5,608 nucleotides of DNA from Bacteroidota bacterium (lineage in GTDB: Bacteria > Bacteroidota > Bacteroidia > Bacteroidales > VadinHA17), in assembly GCA_030593185.1 (NCBI GenBank), contig JAUVHQ010000159.1:1-5608 (forward strand), written 5' to 3'. A program made the translations under genes and the position numbers. The notes beneath the pieces were generated by a model, which searched no databases, was not told the DNA's origin, and saw nothing but the letters and a program-made list of their open reading frames with translations. Shown here in pieces: positions 1 through 5,608 of this stretch. Numbering within the stretch: position 1 is the stretch's first letter; the number at the start of each line of letters is the position of its first letter.

Positions 1-1
1 G

Positions 2-217
2 TTCCTTGCAAATAAACTTAGTATTCCTCTGTCTGATATCATGGCTCTGGGTAATGATTATAATGATGTTACAATGCTTGACTGGACTGAAAACAGTTTT
101 ATAGTATCCAATTCACCGGATGAGCTGTGTGAGAAGTATGAGGTTGTTGGGGATGATGAAAATACCGGTCTGTGTGATGCGGTCTGTCGTTTTAATAAAA
201 GAATGGTTATTTGGTGA
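2..217 (+). CDS. HAD-superfamily (Cof/HAD-IIB-like) phosphatase, C-terminal fragment
   Basis: This is the last 71 codons of a gene that begins left of the window; the frame is open from base 2 to a TGA at 215-217. The peptide contains ALGNDYNDVTML (about residues 15-26 of the fragment), which aligns with the last conserved HAD motif (GDxxND). It is followed by SFIVSNSPDELCEKYEVV and then DENTGLCDAV. That order, with a loop placing the metal-binding acids, then a 'x-x-N-[AS]-P-x-E-L/V' stretch, then a 'D-[ED]-x-G-x-x-x-A' ending, is the C-terminal pattern of Cof-type and sugar-phosphate HAD-IIB phosphatases, which are Mg-dependent cytoplasmic phosphomonoesterases. The usual first acid of GDxxND is Asn here, with Asp one position later. 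The substrate cannot be told, because the cap domain and the nucleophile motif (DxD) lie outside the window. It converges on mnmA, 134 bp away. Confidence 0.8.
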   Translation, partial: FLANKLSIPLSDIMALGNDYNDVTMLDWTENSFIVSNSPDELCEKYEVVGDDENTGLCDAVCRFNKRMVIW

Positions 218-231
218 TTTGCTTTTTTGTG

Positions 232-284
232 GACTGCCGACTGTGGACTGCCGACTGTAGACTGCCGACTGTAGACTGCCGACT
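232..284. repeat. GC-rich 7-bp / 14-bp tandem repeat
   Basis: Heptamers GACTGCC and GACTGTR alternate without interruption: GACTGCC, GACTGTG, GACTGCC, GACTGTA, GACTGCC, GACTGTA, GACTGCC, then GACT. This gives about 7.6 heptamers, or nearly four 14-bp units (in phase from 229 as GTRGACTGCCGACT). The only unit-to-unit change is G to A at one position. The array lies 14 bp after the phosphatase stop codon and 67 bp before the mnmA stop codon, in the gap between convergent genes. It is GC-rich in an AT-rich setting. It contains no inverted copy of itself, so it should not form a simple hairpin terminator, and no other terminator hairpin with a T run is clear in this 134-bp gap. The short reading frame across it is a repeat artefact. 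Confidence 0.9.
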
Positions 285-351
285 TAAAAATGCAAAGTAT
301 AAGGAAATTAACCATTATCAAGCCATAAACATTGAAATCAATATCAATTAA

Positions 352-1518
352 TTAAGAGATCACACCTGACCCGAACAGCTCTTCTTCATCGTACCATGCA
401 GCAAACTGTCCCCGGGCTATTCCTCTCTGAGGTTTTGCGAATACAATATACATACCTTCCTTTTTCATATGAAGAGTTGCTTCCTGCAATGGTTGGCGGT
501 AACGAATTCTAACCAGCATTTTCCGCTTCATACCGGGTTTCATTTCCTGGTCGTTTCTAAGCCAGTGTATTTCGTCTGATTTTACAAATAGTCCTTTGCG
601 GAAGAGACCTGGATGATTTTTACCCATTCCGGCATAAACAATATTTGTATTTGTGTCATTATCAATGACAAAGAGCGGTTCGGCTTTACCACCAATATTC
701 AACCCTTTCCTTTGTCCGATAGTAAAAAAGTGTGCCCCGTTGTGTTCCCCGATCTTTATTCCGTCATGAGATTTGTACAAATACTCTTTGGTAATATCTT
801 CAAGAGAATCAGATTTAATAATGTTGTCGTAATAACCCAATGGAATTTCAATAATGTCTCCCTTTTTTGAAGCAAGTTGTTGTTGTAGAAACAGGGGAAG
901 GTCAACTTTACCAACAAAACAGATACCCTGAGAGTCTTTACGGTTTGCAGTTGCCAGGCCAAGTTCCGAAGCAATTTTTCTTACTTCAGGTTTTGTAATA
1001 CTGCCCAGCGGAAAAATGGCATTTGACAATTGCTTCTGAGATATCTGGCACAAAAAATAGCTCTGGTCTTTATTTTTATCAACACCGGCAAGTAATCTGT
1101 ATATTGTTTTATTGTTTGATTTGATTTCATCTTTACGGCAGTAATGACCTGTGGCTACCAGTTCTCCGCCAAGTTTTCGCGTTTCCCTGGCAAAAAGATC
1201 AAACTTTATCTCTCTGTTGCACAGTACATCAGGATTTGGTGTCCGACCTTTTTTGTATTCATCGAACATATAATTAACCACACGTTCACGGTATTCTTTG
1301 CTCAAATCGACATGGTGAAATGGAATTCCCAGTTTGTCAGCTACCATTTCAGCAAACATCATGTCATCATCCCAGGGACAGTCACCTTTAAGCACACCTG
1401 TTGTATCATGCCAGTTCTTCATGAATAAAGCTTCAACATCATATCCCTGCTTTTTTAAAAGATATGCTGCAACACTGGAATCAACTCCTCCTGACAACCC
1501 GATGAATACTTTTTTCAT
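352..1518 (-). CDS. mnmA: tRNA-specific 2-thiouridylase MnmA
   Basis: MnmA uses ATP to adenylate C2 of the wobble uridine U34 in tRNAs for Glu, Gln and Lys, then inserts sulfur to give s2U34; it acts in the cytoplasm. The 388-residue protein has the PP-loop SGGVDS at residues 9-14. TPNPDVLCNREIKF carries Asp97 and Cys100, which match the catalytic Asp99 and Cys102 of the E. coli enzyme, followed by ATGHY at 122-126. DSQGICFVG supplies the second sulfur-handling cysteine, Cys200 (E. coli Cys199). TIGQRKGL (266-273) marks the central domain, and the C-terminal part reads as the usual beta-barrel. I chose the ATG at 1516-1518, giving MKKVFIGLSGGVDSS. An upstream in-frame ATG at 1572 would add 18 residues overlapping the preceding gene and not typical of the family. 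Relative to E. coli MnmA (about 368 residues) there is extra sequence around residues 226-253. All key residues are present, so the enzyme is probably active. It is likely co-transcribed behind the aldo-keto reductase. Confidence 0.97.
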   Translation of the reverse strand: MKKVFIGLSGGVDSSVAAYLLKKQGYDVEALFMKNWHDTTGVLKGDCPWDDDMMFAEMVADKLGIPFHHVDLSKEYRERVVNYMFDEYKKGRTPNPDVLCNREIKFDLFARETRKLGGELVATGHYCRKDEIKSNNKTIYRLLAGVDKNKDQSYFLCQISQKQLSNAIFPLGSITKPEVRKIASELGLATANRKDSQGICFVGKVDLPLFLQQQLASKKGDIIEIPLGYYDNIIKSDSLEDITKEYLYKSHDGIKIGEHNGAHFFTIGQRKGLNIGGKAEPLFVIDNDTNTNIVYAGMGKNHPGLFRKGLFVKSDEIHWLRNDQEMKPGMKRKMLVRIRYRQPLQEATLHMKKEGMYIVFAKPQRGIARGQFAAWYDEEELFGSGVIS

Positions 1519-1525
1519 AATTTTT

Positions 1526-2521
1526 CTATACCGCAAGTATTTTTTCAATTTCACCCAACTCTTCGCTTGCAAAAGTAGTATTATTTAAACATTTAAGAGA
1601 ATCTTCAAGCTGACCAACACTACTGGCTCCAATAAGTACAGATGTTATCCTGTTTTCTTTTAGTATCCATGCTAAAGCCATTTGAGCAAGGGATTGTCCT
1701 CTGCGAACAGCCACAGTATTCAGTTTAATAATTATTTTCCGTAGTTCGGGGGTAATTGCTGTTTTCTGAAGGAATCCATGGGGTTTGGCTGCACGTGAAT
1801 TTTGGGGTATGTTCTCAAGATATTTGTCAGTTAGCAGGCCCTGTGCTAACGGGGAGAAGCAAATGCATCCAATTCCTTTTTCTTCCAGAACATCAAGCAA
1901 TGAATCTTCAACCCATCTGTCAAGCATAGAGTATCGTGGTTGGTGGATAAGGCATGGAGTGTTCAGGGAATTAAGAATTTCAGTGGCACGCCTGGTTGTT
2001 TCCGCGTCATAGTTAGATAAACCGATATACAACGCTTTTCCCTGCCTGACAATCTGTGCTAGAGCCCCCATAGTTTCTTCCAGCGGAGTACCCGGATCAG
2101 GCCTGTGCGAGTAAAATATATCAACATAGTCTAATCCCATTCGTTGCAGGCTTTGATCGAGGCTTGCTATAAGATATTTCTTCGAACCCCATTCACCATA
2201 GGGTCCCGGCCACATGTCATATCCGGCTTTTGATGAAATAATAAGTTCATCACGGTAAGGAGCCAGATGTTTTTTCAAAATTTTACCAAAGTTTTCTTCA
2301 GCCGATCCGGGTGGAGGACCATAATTGTTAGCCAGGTCGAAATGTGTTATACCCAGGTCGAAAGCCCTGAAAAGGATTTCCCGTGAATTTTCAAATATAT
2401 CAACATCTCCGAAATTATGCCATAATCCTAATGAAACTTGTGGTAAATGTAATCCACTGTTTCCGCACCGTTTGTACTTTATTGCATCATAGCGACCTGC
2501 CGATGGTTTATAGATATTCAT
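1526..2521 (-). CDS. yghZ: YghZ/Gpr-type aldo-keto reductase (L-glyceraldehyde 3-phosphate reductase family)
   Basis: This 331-residue NADPH-dependent aldo-keto reductase closely resembles E. coli YghZ (also called Gpr), which reduces L-glyceraldehyde 3-phosphate and other reactive aldehydes such as methylglyoxal. From memory of that protein, long stretches match: LSLGLWHNFG-like at 29-38, GITHFDLANNYGPPPGSAEE at 57-76, KAGYDMWPGPYG at 98-109 and YVDIFYSHR at 132-140. The aldo-keto reductase tetrad is complete: Asp62, Tyr67, Lys98 and His139. SPLAQGLLTDKY (223-234) and SVLIGAS (294-300) are the late cofactor-binding elements of the (beta/alpha)8 barrel. It is slightly shorter than YghZ (about 346 residues), ending soon after the last helix. 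The start gives an N-terminus of the same length as YghZ. There is no Shine-Dalgarno sequence upstream. Its stop is 7 bp before the mnmA ATG, so the two genes look like one operon. A detoxifying role is a family inference; the in vivo substrate is unknown. Confidence 0.93.
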   Translation of the reverse strand: MNIYKPSAGRYDAIKYKRCGNSGLHLPQVSLGLWHNFGDVDIFENSREILFRAFDLGITHFDLANNYGPPPGSAEENFGKILKKHLAPYRDELIISSKAGYDMWPGPYGEWGSKKYLIASLDQSLQRMGLDYVDIFYSHRPDPGTPLEETMGALAQIVRQGKALYIGLSNYDAETTRRATEILNSLNTPCLIHQPRYSMLDRWVEDSLLDVLEEKGIGCICFSPLAQGLLTDKYLENIPQNSRAAKPHGFLQKTAITPELRKIIIKLNTVAVRRGQSLAQMALAWILKENRITSVLIGASSVGQLEDSLKCLNNTTFASEELGEIEKILAV

Positions 2522-2597
2522 AATAAGAATTGTTTAAGTATTGTATCAATTTCAAGCAAAAAATAAAAGTAGGAATATTAATGCTGTTATACAATTT

Positions 2598-2669
2598 ATG
2601 GAAAGATGGAATAGTGGAATGATGGAAAGATGGAATAGTGGAAGAATGGAAGAATGAAAGAATGGAAGA
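2598..2669. repeat. Purine-rich 8-bp tandem repeat with 24-bp higher-order period
   Basis: Nine consecutive octamers can be read: ATGGAAAG, ATGGAATA, GTGGAATG; ATGGAAAG, ATGGAATA, GTGGAAGA; ATGGAAGA, ATGAAAGA, ATGGAAGA. The first two groups of three are 24-bp units that agree at 22 of 24 positions. The third is a more diverged copy, agreeing with the first at 17 of 24 positions. The array therefore looks like an octamer repeat that later duplicated as a 24-bp block. The + strand contains no C. On the minus strand it would read as a pyrimidine-rich tract immediately upstream of yghZ (77 bp from its start codon); on the + strand it is 175 bp upstream of the helicase start. Confidence 0.9.
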
Positions 2670-2699
2670 AAAAGAGTAGGGAAATTGTATTGCACTTTT

Positions 2700-2735
2700 G
2701 ACCATTATATGACCATTGTATAACCGTTGTATGAC
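2700..2735. repeat. 11-bp tandem repeat, three copies
   Basis: Three adjacent 11-bp units are visible: GACCATTATAT (2700-2710), GACCATTGTAT (2711-2721) and AACCGTTGTAT (2722-2732), followed by a partial GAC. Neighbouring units differ by one or two bases. The period is close to one DNA helical turn. The array starts 30 bp after the end of the octamer array and ends about 110 bp before the helicase start codon. It could be a simple microsatellite or a set of protein-binding half sites; the sequence alone cannot decide, and it is short enough that a regulatory role is only a possibility. Confidence 0.75.
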
Positions 2736-2790
2736 TTCTCCTTAACTTACTATTTACTTCTTACTTCAATATTATTAGATGTAACCCGGT

Positions 2791-2844
2791 TTGTTCTCTG
2801 CTTTTTTCTTACTTTTATTTTTCATTGTTTTGTTTTTTTACTTC
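2791..2844 (+). other. T-rich leader without Shine-Dalgarno before the helicase gene
   Basis: The 54 bases before the helicase ATG contain only 8 purines and several T runs, and no AG-rich ribosome-binding sequence is present. The same frame is closed by stops at 2776-2778 (TAG) and 2782-2784 (TAA). The ATG at 2845 is therefore the first usable ATG, and only TTG codons at 2791 and 2830 could compete. Lack of a Shine-Dalgarno sequence is common in Bacteroidota. Whether the tract affects translation or is merely untranscribed DNA is not known. Confidence 0.4.
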
Positions 2845-5608
2845 ATGTCAAAACTAACAGTATATAGTGCTTCGGCGGGCTCAGGGAAAACTTTTACCCT
2901 GGCTGTTGAATATATAAAATTACTTTTCAAATCAAGACATGAGTACAGACACATTCTTGCTGTAACATTTACTAATAAAGCTACTGCCGAAATGAAAGCA
3001 AGGATAATCCGGGAGTTGAATAATCTTGCCATTAATGAACCATCATCGGCAACAGATAAATTAATGAAGGAGATCGATTTGCCACCTGATCAGATTATCA
3101 GGGAAGCGAAGGTGATAAGAGACTACCTGCTACATGATTATTCAAGATTTTCGGTTGGAACAATTGACAATTTTTTTCAACGGATCCTAACTTCTTTTGC
3201 CAGGGAAACAGGTTTGCAATTTGGATTTAACCTCGAGCTTGATAATAAAAGGATACTTGAACAAGCTGTTGATAACCTGATGGATAATCTGGATGGAAAA
3301 TCTAAATTAACTGATTGGCTGATCAGATTTGCAGAAAACAGAGTTGAAGAAGGCAGGAACTGGAATTTCAGGGATAGCCTGATTGATCTGGGCAGGGAAA
3401 TTTTTGCAGAAAACTACCAGGGCATTGATGATAAATATATACAGGATGGGTCTGACTCTTTTTTGAATAAACTGAATGAATATCAGAATAGTTTGCATAA
3501 GATCATCCGCTTATTTGAAAATGCTGTAGAGAAATTTGGAAATGAAGGATTGGACATAATTAGTGAACATGGATTGGAAATAGAAGATTTCAAGTATGGA
3601 AGTTCGAGTGTTCCACGTTATTTCTGGTATCTGGCAGAAAGAAACAGGCAGAAATTCACTCCTCGTCAACGGGATATAAACGCTATCGATAATCCGGATG
3701 GATGGGTGAAAGAAACATCTGAAAAAAAGAATGAAATTTTAGCAGCAGTAAATGGGGGTCTGAATGAGGTTTTAAAACGGACAATTGAATTTTATAATAA
3801 AAACTTCAGGGAATATTTTACAGCAGTAAGGATAAATGAAAATCTGTTCTCCTTCGGAATTCTTGCAGATATTGAACAGCAAATCAGGGAGATTACACAT
3901 AATGAAAATCTTTTCCTTTTATCTGACGTTCCCGGGTTTCTTAATAAGATCATTAACGGGAATGAGGCTCCATTTATTTATGAAAAAACAGGCAATCACT
4001 TCAAATATTTCATGATTGATGAATTTCAGGATACATCAACAATCCAGTGGGAAAATTTCAAGCCGTTGATAATCAACAGTATTTCAGAGGGATATAAAAA
4101 TATGGTTGTTGGAGATATAAAGCAGTCAATATATCGTTGGAGAAACAGTGACTGGAACATTCTTGCTTCCCTTATTGCAGGAGATCAAAATGTTTTTGAT
4201 GTGGATAAAAGGTCTTTGAAGGAAAACTGGAGGAGCAAACGAAAGATAGTAGATTTTAATAACAAACTGTTTGAGGCAGCAAAGAAGCTACTGGATGATC
4301 TTTTTGTAAGCGGTCTTGAGGCGAATGGTGAAAGGAATCCGGATATGAAAGGTTTGGGTATTAATACCACTATTTCCGGTGTTTTTAGTGATCATATCCA
4401 GGTACTACCCGGCGGTGAAGATAGAGAAGGAGGATATGTTGAAATTTCTTTTATTGATCCGGGAAAGGAGAAATGGGAAAGTAAAGTGCTGGAAAAATTA
4501 CCTGTCCTGGTTAATGACTTGCTTGATAAAGGATTGAGACCTGGTGAAATTGCAATACTTGTCAGGAAAAAGGATCAGGCTGTTAAGGTTATGGAAAGTC
4601 TGCTTGGTTATATGAATAATGACAAGGAACATAGGAAAACATATAACCTGATTTCAGACGATTCCCTGTTTATCAGGAATTCAGGAGCTGTTAAATTTTT
4701 ACTGGGAATGCTTCAGTATTTTCTGAATCCTGATGACGATATAAACAGGGGATGGCTATTATATTATCTTAATAAAAAAGATAAACGCACACGGAAGGAT
4801 GTTGGTGAAAGTGAATTATTTGAGGAAGATGATCGCAGTGCCAGGCTGATATCCTTATTACCGGTTGAATTTAGAGAAACCCTGAATAATTTAAAGAATC
4901 TCCCTTTATTTGAACTGACTGAAAACCTTATCAGAATTTTTGAGCTGAACACAATAGAAGATGAAATCCCATTTATTCAGGCTTTTCAGGATCTGGTTAT
5001 TGAATATTCAAAAACAGAATTTTCAGGGATCATGCAATTTATGGAATGGTGGGAACAAACAGGAATAGAAAAGAGCATACAGTTGTCTGAAAAACTGGAT
5101 GCAGTACGTGTTATTACTTTACATAAAGCTAAAGGCTTACAATTCAGATCAGTAATAATACCTTTCTGTAATTGGAAAATTGATCATGAAATAAACCCAA
5201 TGATATGGTGCGAACCAAAAACTGCTCCGTTCAATAAGCTGGACCGGGTTCCGGTTAAGTATGTAAAGAATTTAGCATTAACAGAATTTGATCAGGATTA
5301 TTTCCGGGAAAAATTTTATACGTTTATTGATAACCTTAATTTGTTGTATGTTGCTTTTACCAGAGCTATGGACAGCTTATTTGTAATGTGTCCTCCACCA
5401 CCTGCAAAGTCCGGGGGGCTAACTAATACGGGACACCTGGTAAGAGAGGCGATCAATTATTGTACTGAGGCTTCAAACACCGAAATGAAAACCCAGGGGA
5501 TAAATTTTTCAAAATTCCGGGATACCGAAACAGAGGTTTTTCAATTAGGCGTTAATGAAATATCAACAGATGTTCCCGTGAAGATTGGTTTGGGAGAAAT
5601 GGCAGTAA
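2845..5608 (+). CDS. UvrD/RecB/AddA-family ATP-dependent DNA helicase, N-terminal 921 residues (3' end outside window)
   Basis: This long frame is open from the ATG at 2845 to the right edge. It has the superfamily 1A helicase motifs in order: Walker A ASAGSGKT (residues 9-16); motif Ia VTFTNKATAEMK (40-51); TIDNFF (106-111, in the place of the usual TIHSF); Walker B MIDEFQDTS (390-398); motif III VVGDIKQSIYRWR (421-433); motif IV NWRS (461-464); motif V VITLHKAKGLQF (756-767); and motif VI LLYVAFTRA (833-841). The long insertions between motifs, IKQSIYRWR rather than the UvrD form, and the size point to the RecB/AddA branch. These enzymes unwind DNA ends and, with a RecB-type nuclease domain and often an AddB-like partner, prepare double-strand breaks for RecA. 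Such a nuclease domain would lie beyond residue 921 and cannot be confirmed. The protein begins only eight residues before Walker A, so the Q motif of UvrD/AddA proteins is absent. All ATPase residues seen are intact. A dedicated UvrD-type helicase without nuclease is the alternative. Confidence 0.93.
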   Translation, partial: MSKLTVYSASAGSGKTFTLAVEYIKLLFKSRHEYRHILAVTFTNKATAEMKARIIRELNNLAINEPSSATDKLMKEIDLPPDQIIREAKVIRDYLLHDYSRFSVGTIDNFFQRILTSFARETGLQFGFNLELDNKRILEQAVDNLMDNLDGKSKLTDWLIRFAENRVEEGRNWNFRDSLIDLGREIFAENYQGIDDKYIQDGSDSFLNKLNEYQNSLHKIIRLFENAVEKFGNEGLDIISEHGLEIEDFKYGSSSVPRYFWYLAERNRQKFTPRQRDINAIDNPDGWVKETSEKKNEILAAVNGGLNEVLKRTIEFYNKNFREYFTAVRINENLFSFGILADIEQQIREITHNENLFLLSDVPGFLNKIINGNEAPFIYEKTGNHFKYFMIDEFQDTSTIQWENFKPLIINSISEGYKNMVVGDIKQSIYRWRNSDWNILASLIAGDQNVFDVDKRSLKENWRSKRKIVDFNNKLFEAAKKLLDDLFVSGLEANGERNPDMKGLGINTTISGVFSDHIQVLPGGEDREGGYVEISFIDPGKEKWESKVLEKLPVLVNDLLDKGLRPGEIAILVRKKDQAVKVMESLLGYMNNDKEHRKTYNLISDDSLFIRNSGAVKFLLGMLQYFLNPDDDINRGWLLYYLNKKDKRTRKDVGESELFEEDDRSARLISLLPVEFRETLNNLKNLPLFELTENLIRIFELNTIEDEIPFIQAFQDLVIEYSKTEFSGIMQFMEWWEQTGIEKSIQLSEKLDAVRVITLHKAKGLQFRSVIIPFCNWKIDHEINPMIWCEPKTAPFNKLDRVPVKYVKNLALTEFDQDYFREKFYTFIDNLNLLYVAFTRAMDSLFVMCPPPPAKSGGLTNTGHLVREAINYCTEASNTEMKTQGINFSKFRDTETEVFQLGVNEISTDVPVKIGLGEMAV

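Larger units (their letters stand above)
2522..2844. other. 323-bp divergent intergenic region with tandem repeats
   Basis: This stretch separates the divergent yghZ-mnmA pair (-) and the helicase gene (+), so it should carry both promoters. It is AT-rich. From left to right it holds a plain AT-rich leader for yghZ (2522-2597), an 8-bp tandem repeat (2598-2669), an 11-bp tandem repeat (2700-2735) and a pyrimidine-rich stretch up to the helicase ATG. The + strand has no C from 2593 to 2692. I see no convincing Bacteroidota promoter (TTTG near -33 with TAnnTTTG near -7) for either gene. The closest is a TATTTTTTG on the minus strand (2565-2557), whose internal spacing is one base too long. No hairpin terminator, tRNA or credible small gene was seen; the minus-strand frame over the repeat (2508-2705) translates to low-complexity Ser/His/Pro/Phe repeats and is spurious. 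Confidence 0.75.

Noticed and set aside
232..284. CRISPR array
   Set aside because: The units are 7-14 bp and directly abutting with no spacers, and no cas gene is nearby.
58..321. Minus-strand frame of 87 codons over the phosphatase 3' end and the heptamer array
   Set aside because: Its repetitive peptide (RQSTVGSPQSAV type) is simply the translation of the heptamer repeat, and the rest is antisense to the phosphatase coding sequence.
331..342. Small inverted repeat ATTGA-AA-TCAAT as a terminator for mnmA or the phosphatase gene
   Set aside because: The stem is only five AT-rich pairs with a 2-nt loop and has no adjoining T run, so it would not be stable.
1519..1572. Longer MnmA N-terminus from the ATG at 1572
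   Set aside because: It would add 18 residues overlapping the end of yghZ. Family members start just before the PP-loop, as MKKVFIGLSGGVDSS does.
2557..2565. Minus-strand TATTTTTTG as a -7 promoter element for yghZ
   Set aside because: The Bacteroidota -7 consensus is TAnnTTTG; here the gap is three bases, and no TTTG lies at the expected distance upstream. It is too weak to annotate.
2508..2705. Minus-strand frame of 65 codons upstream of yghZ
   Set aside because: The peptide is low-complexity FHHSTIPSFH-type sequence generated by the octamer repeat, and it overlaps the yghZ start; no domain or start signal supports it.
2667..2810. Long-range pairing between AAGAAAAA near 2667 and TTTTTCTT near 2803-2810
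   Set aside because: The match is short and low-complexity, expected by chance between a purine-rich and a T-rich tract.
5606..5608. TAA at the right edge as the helicase stop codon
   Set aside because: It is out of frame: the helicase frame reads GCA GTA A.., so the gene continues beyond the window.

Overview
The window looks like ordinary chromosomal DNA from a member of the Bacteroidota. The base composition is AT-rich. The genes start at ATG without a visible Shine-Dalgarno sequence. The MnmA has an extra segment before its TIGQRKGL motif. The RecB/AddA-like helicase begins almost directly at its Walker A motif. The intergenic DNA carries short-period tandem repeats of a kind I recall from Bacteroidota genomes. 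The phylum call is an inference from these traits; no rRNA or other marker is present.

Layout, left to right: (1) 2-217 (+) is the 3' end of a HAD-superfamily phosphatase gene whose start lies outside the window. (2) 218-351 is a convergent intergenic gap with a GC-rich 7-bp/14-bp tandem repeat. (3) 352-1518 (-) is mnmA, the tRNA 2-thiouridylase, read after (4) 1526-2521 (-), a YghZ/Gpr-type aldo-keto reductase. The two are 7 bp apart and probably co-transcribed, with the reductase first. (5) 2522-2844 is a 323-bp divergent intergenic region. It contains an 8-bp/24-bp purine-rich tandem repeat, an 11-bp tandem repeat, and then a T-rich leader. (6) 2845 to the right edge (+) is a long open frame of 921 codons for a UvrD/RecB/AddA-family superfamily 1A helicase. 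Its C-terminus, where a nuclease domain would be expected, is cut off by the window.

The genes do not form an obvious single pathway: they cover phosphate-ester hydrolysis, tRNA wobble-uridine thiolation, reduction of reactive aldehydes, and DNA double-strand break processing. No mobile element, CRISPR array, RNA gene or defence cassette is visible, and I see no convincing evidence for a new biological system. The most unusual material is the intergenic DNA: three unrelated tandem repeats with periods of 7, 8 and 11 bp, and a 100-nt run with no cytosine on the + strand just upstream of the helicase gene.
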